The notes under the pieces were generated by a model. The model was not told the DNA's origin and did not search any database. It saw only the letters and a program-made list of their open reading frames with translations. From positions 1 through 64,000 of the forward strand of contig JAFKGE010000027.1 of assembly GCA_017307865.1 (NCBI GenBank): a DNA stretch of 64,000 nucleotides, read 5' to 3'. Origin of the DNA: Burkholderiales bacterium (GTDB lineage: Bacteria; Pseudomonadota; Gammaproteobacteria; Burkholderiales; Burkholderiaceae_C). A program made the translations under genes and the position numbers. Positions 52,339-60,679 of the stretch are shown one piece after another; the stretch's first letter is position 1, and every line of letters begins with the position of its first letter.

Positions 52339-53636
52339 GCGCGGCGCGAGCGGTGCCTTGGTCGCCGGCGCACCCACTGTGGCTGTGCCCGTTTCGGCCC
52401 TTCTTCATGCTCGCGCTGGTCGCCGGCTGGGCGCTGATGGGCCTGTGGGGCGGCTTCTTGCTGCTGGGTTGGCCGCTGCCGGCGGTGCCGGGCGGCCCCT
52501 TCGTGTGGCACGCGCACGAGCTGCTGCTGGGCTTTGCGCTGGCGGGCGCGGCGGGCTTCGTGCTGACCTCGGTGCCCGAGTTCACCCGCACGCCGGCCTT
52601 TGGCGCGCGCCCGGTGCGTGTGCTGGTGGGCCTGTGGCTGGCGGGGCGCCTGGGCTTTTGGTACAGCGGCTGGTGGCCGCTGGTCGGCCTGGCCGTGGCC
52701 GCGCTGGCGCAGCTGGGCCTGATCGGCGGCTTGATGGGGCTGCTGGCCCCGCGCCTGCTGCGCGACCCCGGGCGGCGCCACGTGGCCTTTCTGTGGGCGC
52801 TGGCGCTGCTGGCCTTCGTGGCAGCGGGCTTCTACGTCGATGCGCTGCGGGGCGTGGCGCCCACGCGCTGGCTGCACGCGCTGGTGGGCGTTTGGATGGG
52901 GCTGATCGTGATCGCCATGAGCCGCATCTCGATGAGCATCGTCAACGCCAGCATCGATGCGCAGGTGGCGGCCGACGGCCTGGCGCGCGAGCCCTACCTG
53001 GCGCGCCCGCCGCGGCGCAGCATGGCGCTGCTGGCCATCGGCGGGTACACGCTGGCCGAGTTCCTGCGGCCCGGCAGCCCCGTCAGCGCCTGGCTGGCCC
53101 TGGCCGCGGCGGCGGCGGCGCTGAACCTGCTGAACGACTGGCACGTGGGCCGGCCGCTGCTGCGCCGCTGGCCGCTGCTGCTGTACGCGGTGTACGTCCT
53201 GATGGCCCTGGGCTACGCGTTGACCGGCCTGGCCTTGCTGGGCGGCGGCTTCAGCCCCAACGCCGGGCTGCATGTGCTCACCACCGGCGTGCTGGGGCTG
53301 AACGTCTATCTGGTGATCGCCATTGCTGGCTACACCCACAGCGGGCTGGAAAAAAGCGGCCGCCCCTGGGTGCCATGGGGCGCCGCGTTGCTGGTGGCCG
53401 CCGCGCTGGCCCGCGCCAGCGCCTATGCGGTGGCGCCGGCCGCGTTGATGGGCGTGGCGGCGGCGCTGTGGTGCGCCGCCTTCGCGCTGCAAAGCGTGCG
53501 CATGCTGCCGGTGTTCTGGCGCCCGCGCGCCGACGGGGCCGGCGGCTGCGACGGGCTGCTGCCGCCGCGACCGGCGCCCGCCCTGGCGCCGCGTCAGTCG
53601 ACGTGCGCGCCCGAGGCCTTGACGACGGATTCGTAG
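52335..53636 (+). CDS. nnrS: NnrS family haem-copper membrane protein
   Basis: This is a 433-residue protein of about 12 hydrophobic helices with the NnrS landmarks: LWLCPFRPFFMLALVAGWAL at the start, FVWHAHELLLGFALAGAAGF with conserved histidines, and TPAFGARPVRVLVGLWLAGR. NnrS proteins protect against nitric oxide stress in denitrifiers. It starts with GTG inside the ATPase stop, so it is translated from the transporter mRNA. Its 3' end overlaps the convergent Bug-type gene by 43 bp. Confidence 0.9.
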   Translation: MSAARAVPWSPAHPLWLCPFRPFFMLALVAGWALMGLWGGFLLLGWPLPAVPGGPFVWHAHELLLGFALAGAAGFVLTSVPEFTRTPAFGARPVRVLVGLWLAGRLGFWYSGWWPLVGLAVAALAQLGLIGGLMGLLAPRLLRDPGRRHVAFLWALALLAFVAAGFYVDALRGVAPTRWLHALVGVWMGLIVIAMSRISMSIVNASIDAQVAADGLAREPYLARPPRRSMALLAIGGYTLAEFLRPGSPVSAWLALAAAAAALNLLNDWHVGRPLLRRWPLLLYAVYVLMALGYALTGLALLGGGFSPNAGLHVLTTGVLGLNVYLVIAIAGYTHSGLEKSGRPWVPWGAALLVAAALARASAYAVAPAALMGVAAALWCAAFALQSVRMLPVFWRPRADGAGGCDGLLPPRPAPALAPRQSTCAPEALTTDS

Positions 53637-54565
53637 CGCGCCCGCTCGCGCGCCATCAGCTGGCCGAAGGCTTCGGGCGTGGTGGGCACGGGCTCGGCCA
53701 TCAGCAGGGCGTAGCGCTCGCGCGTGGCGGGGGTGCGCAGCGCCTCGGTGAAGGCGGCGTTCAAGCGGGCGATGACCTCGGGCGGCGTACCGGCCGGGGC
53801 GACCAGGCCCCACCAGGTGTCGATGGCAAAGCCCGGAATCGTCTGCGCGATGGTGGGCACGTCGGGCAGCAGGGGCGAGGGCTGGGCGGTGGTCACCGCC
53901 AGCGGGACGATCTTGCCGGCCTTGATGTTGGGCGCGGCCGTGGCCAGGTTGTCGATGTTGAAGTCGACCTGGCCGGCCAGCAGCGCCAACTGCGCCGGGT
54001 TGCCCCCGTTGTAGGGAATGTGCACGGCGAAAATGCCCGCCCCCTGCTTGAACATCTCGCCCGCCAGGTGCCCGGCCGAGCCGTTGCCGCCCGAGCCGTA
54101 GTTGAGCTTGCCGGGGTTCTTCCTGGCGTAGGCGATCAGCTCGGCCAGCGTGCGGATGTGCAGGCGCCGGGCGGTGTCGGCGTTCATCACCAGCACGTTG
54201 GGCACGCGCACCATCTGCGTGATGGGCGCGAAGTCCTTGGCGGCATCGAACGGCATCTTGCTGAACAGCCAGGGGTTGATGGCGTGCGTGGCCACGGCGG
54301 CGATGCCGATCGTCAGGCCGTCGGGCGCCGCCTTGGCCACCAGGTCCGAGCCGATGTTGCCGCCCGCGCCCGGCTTGTTGTCGACGATGACCGTGCCCAG
54401 CTTGGCCTGCACCTGCTCGGCCAGAACGCGCGAGGTGATGTCCAGCGGCCCGCCGGGCGCGTAGGGCACGATCAGGCGAATGGGCTTGCTGCCTTGAGGG
54501 GCTTGGGCGAAGGCCGGCGCGGCGGTCAGCGCGAGGGTGGAGGAGAGCAGGGTGCGTCGTTTCAT
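53594..54565 (-). CDS. Bug-family tripartite tricarboxylate transporter substrate-binding protein
   Basis: This is a 323-residue exported binding protein with a signal peptide (LLSSTLALTAAPAFA, then QAPQGSKPIRLIVPYAPGG). The Bug fold is seen in GPLDITSRVLAEQVQAKLG, VDNKPGAGGNIGSDLVAKA and NYGSGGNGSAGHLAGEMFK. Such proteins are greatly expanded in Burkholderiales, and most are orphans, as here. Ligand unknown. Confidence 0.92.
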   Translation of the reverse strand: MKRRTLLSSTLALTAAPAFAQAPQGSKPIRLIVPYAPGGPLDITSRVLAEQVQAKLGTVIVDNKPGAGGNIGSDLVAKAAPDGLTIGIAAVATHAINPWLFSKMPFDAAKDFAPITQMVRVPNVLVMNADTARRLHIRTLAELIAYARKNPGKLNYGSGGNGSAGHLAGEMFKQGAGIFAVHIPYNGGNPAQLALLAGQVDFNIDNLATAAPNIKAGKIVPLAVTTAQPSPLLPDVPTIAQTIPGFAIDTWWGLVAPAGTPPEVIARLNAAFTEALRTPATRERYALLMAEPVPTTPEAFGQLMARERARYESVVKASGAHVD

Positions 54566-54617
54566 GGCGTCTGGGTGTTGTGGAAGCTTTGGGTGTGATG
54601 GGTCACTGGGATTTTTG

Positions 54618-54713
54618 AACGCAGAGGGCGCAAAGGTTTCGCAGAGGACGCGGAAAAAACCATTTTGAATTTCTCTTTTGCGTCCTCTGCGAATTCTCTG
54701 CGCCCTCTGCGTT
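54618..54713. repeat. Long imperfect palindrome, about 34-bp arms
   Basis: The left arm (54618-54651) and right arm (54680-54713) share AACGCAGAGGGCGCA and TTCGCAGAGGACGC with few mismatches between, around a 28-bp AT-rich centre. The CGCAGAG wording is that of REP-like elements scattered in many proteobacterial genomes. It fills the gap between the Bug gene start and the ferredoxin-reductase-like gene stop and could form a transcript hairpin. Confidence 0.85.
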
Positions 54714-54738
54714 CGGCTGTTGGGGTCTGTGTGCGGCA

Positions 54739-55785
54739 TCAGGGCTGATGCACCTTGTCCGCCTCGCTGGTGAAGGCATCGGCGTAGAACTCGTACTCGG
54801 GCAGGCCGGCCTGTTGCACGAAGTCGCGCCGGGCCGAGTCGACCACGATGGGGGCGCCGCAGGCGTAGACCTGATGGCCCGACAGGTCGGGAAAATCCTG
54901 CAGCACGGCGCGGTGCACGAAGCCGCTGCGGCCTTGCCATTCGTCCTCGGGCAGCGCGTCGGACACCACGGGAACGTACTGGAGGTGCGGCAGCTCCAGC
55001 AGCTTGCCGCGCACCCAGGCGTCCATGTACAGGTCGCGCGGGCGGCGCCCGCCCCAGTACAGCACGGCCGGGCGCGTGATGCCCATGAACTGCATGTGCT
55101 CGATGATGGCCTTGATGGGCGCAAAGCCGGTGCCCGAGGCCAGGAAGACGATCGGCAGGGGGCTGTCGTCCTGCAGGCGAAAGCTGCCGTAGGGGCCTTC
55201 GATGCGCAAAATTTCTTTTGCCTTCATGGCGCCGAACACGTGGTCGGTGAATTTGCCGCCGGGCATGTGGCGCAGGTGCAGGTCGACCATGGGCACGCCG
55301 CTGGCCGTGAGCGTGTGCGGCGCGCCGGCCATGCTGTAGCTGCGGCGGCTGCCGTCGCGCAGGATGATCTCGATGTACTGGCCGGCGTGGTACTGGATGA
55401 CATCGTTGGCCGGCAGCTGCAGGCGCACGCGCATCACGTCGTGCGCCAGGCGCTCCAGCTCGGCCACGCGCGCGGGCATCTTCTTGATCGGGAACGCCCC
55501 CGCGTGCGTGACCTGGCGCGACTCCAGCACCACGTCGCTCTGCGCCACGCCGCAGCAGGTCAGCACGTAGCCGGCGGCTTCTTCCTCGGCGCTCAGGGCC
55601 TTGCTCTGGTGCGTGCCATGCTTGACGTGGCCCGAAATCTTCTTGCACTTGCACGAGCCGCAGGCGCCGTCCTTGCAGCCGTAGGGCAGGCCGATGCCTT
55701 GGCGGATGCCGGCCGTCAGCATCGGCTCGCCGGCGTCGGCCTCGAAGCTGCGGCCGCTGGGCTGCACGGTGATGGTGTAGGGCAT
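54739..55785 (-). CDS. Ferredoxin/flavoprotein reductase (CDP-6-deoxy-glucoseen reductase-like)
   Basis: This is a 348-residue electron-transfer protein. Residues 1-90 form a plant-type [2Fe-2S] domain with C37, C42, C45 and C77 (GCKDGACGSCKC). A FAD domain (RSYSMAG around 170) and a NAD-binding domain (LASGTGFAPIKAI, YACGAP) follow. The start MPYTITV at 55785 suits the ferredoxin fold. In Burkholderiales the protein is usually annotated as CDP-6-deoxy-delta-3,4-glucoseen reductase, but sugar genes are absent here, so a general NADH:acceptor reductase role is as likely. Confidence 0.88.
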   Translation of the reverse strand: MPYTITVQPSGRSFEADAGEPMLTAGIRQGIGLPYGCKDGACGSCKCKKISGHVKHGTHQSKALSAEEEAAGYVLTCCGVAQSDVVLESRQVTHAGAFPIKKMPARVAELERLAHDVMRVRLQLPANDVIQYHAGQYIEIILRDGSRRSYSMAGAPHTLTASGVPMVDLHLRHMPGGKFTDHVFGAMKAKEILRIEGPYGSFRLQDDSPLPIVFLASGTGFAPIKAIIEHMQFMGITRPAVLYWGGRRPRDLYMDAWVRGKLLELPHLQYVPVVSDALPEDEWQGRSGFVHRAVLQDFPDLSGHQVYACGAPIVVDSARRDFVQQAGLPEYEFYADAFTSEADKVHQP

Positions 55786-55833
55786 GGGCTTGGGTATCCT
55801 TGCGCGCATCCGAATGCGCTGAACCAATCGATT

Positions 55834-56745
55834 TTGCCCTCAAACCAAAGCCCTCTCGGCGCGCTGCCGGCGCGCTTTCGGCGCCCGCGCGTGCTGGTGG
55901 TCGGCTGCGGCGACGTGGTCACGCGCGCGGCCCGGCTGCTGCTGCCGCGCGTGCGCGTGCTGGCGCTGGTGCACTCGGCCGCCGACGCGGTGCGCCTGCG
56001 CGCGCTCGGCATCAGGCCGCTGGCGGGCGACCTGGACGCGCCGGCCAGCCTGCAGCGCCTGGCCGGCCTGGCGCCGCGCGTGCTGCATCTGGCGCCGCCG
56101 CCCGGCGCGGCACCGCAGGACGCGCGCACCCGTGCGCTGCTGCAGGCGCTGGCGCGGCGCGGGGCGCCGCAGGCGCTGGTGTACGGCTCGACCACCGGCG
56201 TGTACGGCGACTGCGCCGGCGCCCTGGTGCGCGAGACGCGGTCCATTCACCCGCAAACCATCCGCGCCCAGGCGCGCGCCGCGGCCGAAGCGGAGGTGCG
56301 GGGCTTCGGCCGCGCCGTCGGCGCGCGCGTCAGCATCCTGCGCATTCCCGGCATCTACGCGCCGGATCGCGCGGGCGGCGCGCGCGAGCGCCTGCTCAAG
56401 GGCACGCCGGTGCTGGCGGCGGCCGACGACGTCTACACCGGCCACATCCACGCCGACGACCTGGCGCGCGCCTGCGTGCGGGTGCTGTGGCGCGGCCGGC
56501 CGCAGCGCGTCGTCAACGCGGGCGACGACAGCCGCCTCAAGATGGGCGAGTACTACGAGCTGGCGGCCGATCTGTATGGTCTGCCGCGTCCGCCGCGTGT
56601 GAACCGCGCGACGGCGAGCGACAGCCTGTCGCCCCTGATGCTGAGCTTCATGGGCGAGTCCCGCCGCATCGACAACACGCGCCTCAAGCGCGAGCTGCGC
56701 CTGCGCCTGCGCTACCCGGGGCCGGACACCGGATTGCTATCATAA
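55834..56745 (+). CDS. NAD-dependent epimerase/dehydratase-like protein
   Basis: This Rossmann-fold protein of about 303 residues begins RPRVLVVGCGDVVTRAARLL, has the SDR-like YGSTTGVYGDCAGALVRETR (atypical active site) and a late HIHADDLARACVRVL. Relatives resemble YeeZ-type uncharacterised reductases. No ATG fits; TTG at 55834 is the most likely start, with GTG further in (about 55888) possible. The 5' end is divergent from the reductase gene. The 3' end runs into a dispersed repeat copy, which supplies the last few codons. Confidence 0.8.
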   Translation: MPSNQSPLGALPARFRRPRVLVVGCGDVVTRAARLLLPRVRVLALVHSAADAVRLRALGIRPLAGDLDAPASLQRLAGLAPRVLHLAPPPGAAPQDARTRALLQALARRGAPQALVYGSTTGVYGDCAGALVRETRSIHPQTIRAQARAAAEAEVRGFGRAVGARVSILRIPGIYAPDRAGGARERLLKGTPVLAAADDVYTGHIHADDLARACVRVLWRGRPQRVVNAGDDSRLKMGEYYELAADLYGLPRPPRVNRATASDSLSPLMLSFMGESRRIDNTRLKRELRLRLRYPGPDTGLLS

Positions 56746-56802
56746 GCAGAGCTGCTTGCGCAGATGGATCGGGCGCTGCAGGCCGATTTGGCTTGAAATT
56801 GG
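56738..56802 (+). repeat. Dispersed repeat copy A
   Basis: The plus strand reads GCTATCATAAGCAGAGCTGC at the head, GGGCGCTGCAGGCC in the centre, and CGATTTGGCTTGAAA at the tail. The tail equals that of the copy at 12532-12592, and the centre matches the copy at 17690-17755. It includes the stop codon of the epimerase-like gene. Confidence 0.75.
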
Positions 56803-56875
56803 ATCTCCACTCACGCTGTCCCGCACGCATCCGCGTTTGACTTGACGCAGAGGCCCGGCGCCCTACAGTGCCGTC

Positions 56876-58153
56876 ATGGACTTCGCCCTTTCCCCGCGCG
56901 CGCAGGCGCTGCAGTCGCAACTGCAGCGCTTCATGCAGGACCTGGTGCTGCCTTCGCACCGCGACTGGCGCCGCTGGGCCGAGGCCGGCATTTATCCGCT
57001 GGACGTGATCGAGCCGCTGAAGGCCCAGGCCCACGCCGCCGGGCTGTGGAACCTGTTTTTGCCCGAGCTGCAGGACGACGAGCCCGGCACCCGATTGAGC
57101 AACCTGGACTACGCGCCGCTGGCCGAGGCGATGGGCCGCGTGCCCTGGGCCAGCGAGGTGTTCAACTGCAGCGCGCCCGACACCGGCAACATCGAGCTGC
57201 TGCACCGCTTTGCCGCGCCGGCGCAGCGCGCGCGCTGGCTCGATCCGCTGCTGCAGGGGAGCATTCGCTCATGTTTTGCCATGAGCGAGCCGGACGTGGC
57301 CTCGTCCGACCCGACCAACCTGGGCACGCGCATCGCCCGCGACGGCGATGGCTATGTGTTGAACGGCCGCAAGTGGTTCACCACCGGCGCGGCGCATCCC
57401 CACTGCCGCCTGGCGATCGTGATGGGCGTGTCGGACGCCGCGCCCGATGCGCCCGCGCACCGGCGCCACAGCCTGCTGCTGGTGCCCATGGACGCGCCGG
57501 GCGTGCAGGTGGTGCGCAACATCCCGGTGATGCAGCACCAGGCCATCGAGGGGCATTGCGAGATCGTGTTCCAGGGCGTGCGCGTGCCGGCCGACCAGCT
57601 GCTGGGCGCCGAGGGCGAGGGCTTTGCCATGGCGCAGGCGCGCCTGGGGCCGGGGCGCGTGCACCACGCCATGCGCACCATCGGCCAGTGCGAGCTGGCG
57701 CTCGAATTGATGGCCGAGCGTGCGCTGGAGCGCATGGCCTTCGGCCGGCATCTGTCGGACTTCGCCAACGTGCAGGACTGGATCGCCTGGAGCCGCGTCG
57801 AGATCGACCAGGCGCGCCTGCTGGTGCTGCACGCGGCCTGGCGCATGGACGTGCAGGGCAACGCCGCCGCGCGCGTCGACGTCTCGGCCATCAAGCTGGT
57901 GGCCGCGCAGCTGCAGACGCGCGTGCTCGACCGTGCCATGCAGGTGTTCGGCGCCGTCGGCCTGACGCCGGACACGCCGCTGGCCAGCCTGTGGAGCTGG
58001 GGCCGTGCGCTGCGCTTCATGGACGGGCCCGACGAGGTGCACCTGCGCGCCATCGCGCGCCAGGAGCTGGCCAACAGCCGCGCGCACCGCGGCGAGAACG
58101 TGCTGCACCTGCAGCGCTGGATGCCGCCCGACGGCGCGCTGGACGATGCGTGA
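56876..58153 (+). CDS. Acyl-CoA dehydrogenase family protein
   Basis: This is a 425-residue flavoenzyme. The N-terminal helical domain begins MDFALSPRAQALQSQLQRF. The middle domain has CFAMSEPDVASSDPTNLGTR and GRKWFTTGAAHPHC; the C-terminal helical domain has FGRHLSDFANVQDWIAWSRV and RVLDRAMQVFGAVGLTPDTP. The length and wording are near the ACAD10/11-like group of proteobacteria. It probably oxidises an acyl-CoA; chain length is unknown. The next gene starts 88 bp downstream. Confidence 0.92.
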   Translation: MDFALSPRAQALQSQLQRFMQDLVLPSHRDWRRWAEAGIYPLDVIEPLKAQAHAAGLWNLFLPELQDDEPGTRLSNLDYAPLAEAMGRVPWASEVFNCSAPDTGNIELLHRFAAPAQRARWLDPLLQGSIRSCFAMSEPDVASSDPTNLGTRIARDGDGYVLNGRKWFTTGAAHPHCRLAIVMGVSDAAPDAPAHRRHSLLLVPMDAPGVQVVRNIPVMQHQAIEGHCEIVFQGVRVPADQLLGAEGEGFAMAQARLGPGRVHHAMRTIGQCELALELMAERALERMAFGRHLSDFANVQDWIAWSRVEIDQARLLVLHAAWRMDVQGNAAARVDVSAIKLVAAQLQTRVLDRAMQVFGAVGLTPDTPLASLWSWGRALRFMDGPDEVHLRAIARQELANSRAHRGENVLHLQRWMPPDGALDDA

Positions 58154-58240
58154 GGCCACGCCGGCGCGCCGGGCGCTGCTATTCTTTGCCCTGATCGATC
58201 GGGCCACGCCGTGGCCCGCCTGCCGTTTCGGAGCCCGCCC

Positions 58241-58717
<477 letters not shown>

Positions 58718-58747
58718 CTGCGTCGACGTGGTGCGGTTCCGACACCG

Positions 58748-58781
58748 AACGCCCCCACCGCTCGCAGGCGCTGGGGGCGTT
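58748..58781. terminator. Rho-independent terminator hairpin
   Basis: Arms AACGCCCCCA and TGGGGGCGTT with an inner CGC/GCG pairing form a strong hairpin 31 bp after the VOC gene, followed by TGTCTT. It separates the VOC gene from the oxidoreductase operon. Confidence 0.75.
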
Positions 58782-58846
58782 GTCTTAAACTGATCGTTAC
58801 ACACAGACCGCCTCCAGGCGGCGCATGCGAATCAAGGAGACGGCTG

Positions 58847-60679
58847 ATGCAAGCGACGGACACCAAGAACCCGGCCTACTACCACAAGGTGGTGGACTGC
58901 CAATGGGCCTGCCCGGCCCACACCCCCGTGCCCGAATACCTGCGCCTGATCGCGCAGGGGCGCTATGCCGATTCGTACATGATCAACTGGGTGTCCAACG
59001 TGTTTCCGGGCATCCTGGGGCGCACCTGCGACCGCCCCTGCGAGCCGGCCTGCCGGCGCGGGCGGGTGGAAGAGGCCAACGCCGCCAAGCCCGAGCCGGT
59101 GGCCATCTGCCGCCTCAAGCGCGTGGCCGCCGACCTGAAGGGCGACGTGGCGGCGCGCATGCCGCAGCCGGCGGCGCAGCCCAACGGCAAGCGCGTGGCC
59201 TGCATCGGCGCCGGGCCGGCCTCGCTCACGGTGGCGCGCGACCTGGCGCCGCTGGGCTACGCGGTGACGGTGTTCGACGCCGAGGCCAAGGCCGGCGGCT
59301 TCATGCACCAGCAAATTCCGCGCTTTCGCCTGCCCGAGAGCGTGATCGACGAGGAGACGGGCTACATCTTCGCCCTCGGACCGCAGTTCAAGCCCGGCCA
59401 GCGCATCGACTCGCTGCGGGCGCTGCTGGACGAGGGCTGGGACGCCGTCTTCGTCGGCAGCGGCGCGCCGCGCGGGCGCGACCTGGAGCTGCCTGGCCGG
59501 CAGGAAGCGGCGGCCCACATCCACATCGGTATCGACTGGCTGGCCTCGGTCTCGTTCGGTCACGTCACCTCGATCGGCAAGCGCGTCATCGTGCTGGGCG
59601 GCGGCAACACGGCGATGGACTGCTGTCGCTCGGCGCGCCGGCTGGGCGGCGAGGACGTCAAGGTCATCGTGCGCAGCGGCTTCGACGAGATGAAGGCCTC
59701 GCCGTGGGAGAAGGAAGACGCGCAGCACGAGGGCATTCCCATCATCAACATGCACGTGCCCAAGGCCTTCGTGCACGAGGGCGGCCGGCTGACCGGCATG
59801 AGCTTCGAGATCGTGCGCGCCGAGCGCGACGCCAAGGGGCGGCGCCAGCTGGTGCCCACGGGCGAGCCCGAGGTGTTCTTCGAATGCGACGAGGTGCTGA
59901 TCGCCGTCGGCCAGGAAAACGCCTTTCCATGGATCGAGCGCGACGTCGGCGTCGCCTTTGGCGAATGGGGCATGCCGGTGGTCGATCCAAGCACGTTCCA
60001 GTCGAGCCTGCCGCGGGTGTTCTTCGGCGGCGACGCGGCCTTCGGGCCCAAGAACATCATCACCGCGGTGGCGCACGGCCACGAGGCCGCGGTGTCGATC
60101 GACCGCTATCTCAACGACCGGCCGGTGAGCGAGCGCCCGCCACCCTTCACCAACCTGGTGTCGGAGAAGATGGGCATCCACGAGTGGGCCTACGACAACG
60201 ACCCCAGCAACGACCAGCGCTACAAGGTGCCGTGGGCGCAGGCCGAGCAGGCGCTGAGCAGCATCCGGGTCGAGGTGGAGCTGGGCTTCGACGCGCGCAC
60301 CGCCTTCAAGGAGGCCTCGCGCTGCCTCAACTGCGACGTGCAGACGGTGTTCAGCGCCAACCTGTGCATCGAGTGCGATGCCTGCGTCGACATCTGCCCG
60401 ATGGACTGCATCACCTTCACCGGCAACGGCGACGAGGCCGAGCTGCGCGGCCGGCTGAGCGCGCCGGCGCTGAACCTGACGCAGGACCTGCTGGTGTCGC
60501 CGCCGGTGCAGACCGGCCGCGTGATGGTCAAGGACGAGGACGTGTGCCTGCACTGCGGCCTGTGCGCCGAGCGCTGCCCGACCGGCGCGTGGGACATGCA
60601 GCGGTGGTTCCTGTCCATGACCAAGGCGGGCGGTGCCTCGCACACCATCGGCGCCAATGGCAAGGGAGCTCGTCCATGA
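58847..60679 (+). CDS. FAD-dependent NAD(P) oxidoreductase subunit with two [4Fe-4S] clusters (KorC-like)
   Basis: This is a 610-residue protein of the glutamate synthase small-subunit type. The N-terminal helical cysteine-rich domain has C18, C22, CDRPCEPACRRG; then come FAD binding at GKRVACIGAGPASLTVARDL and NAD(P) binding at VIVLGGGNTAMDCC. The C-terminus adds two [4Fe-4S] motifs (CIECDACVDICP and CLHCGLCAERCP). It is coupled to the alpha subunit by an ATGA overlap (60676-60679). It resembles the NADP-reducing subunit of the three-subunit 2-oxoglutarate oxidoreductase described from Azoarcus evansii, so it may hand electrons from 2-oxoacid oxidation to NAD(P)+. Confidence 0.88.
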   Translation: MQATDTKNPAYYHKVVDCQWACPAHTPVPEYLRLIAQGRYADSYMINWVSNVFPGILGRTCDRPCEPACRRGRVEEANAAKPEPVAICRLKRVAADLKGDVAARMPQPAAQPNGKRVACIGAGPASLTVARDLAPLGYAVTVFDAEAKAGGFMHQQIPRFRLPESVIDEETGYIFALGPQFKPGQRIDSLRALLDEGWDAVFVGSGAPRGRDLELPGRQEAAAHIHIGIDWLASVSFGHVTSIGKRVIVLGGGNTAMDCCRSARRLGGEDVKVIVRSGFDEMKASPWEKEDAQHEGIPIINMHVPKAFVHEGGRLTGMSFEIVRAERDAKGRRQLVPTGEPEVFFECDEVLIAVGQENAFPWIERDVGVAFGEWGMPVVDPSTFQSSLPRVFFGGDAAFGPKNIITAVAHGHEAAVSIDRYLNDRPVSERPPPFTNLVSEKMGIHEWAYDNDPSNDQRYKVPWAQAEQALSSIRVEVELGFDARTAFKEASRCLNCDVQTVFSANLCIECDACVDICPMDCITFTGNGDEAELRGRLSAPALNLTQDLLVSPPVQTGRVMVKDEDVCLHCGLCAERCPTGAWDMQRWFLSMTKAGGASHTIGANGKGARP

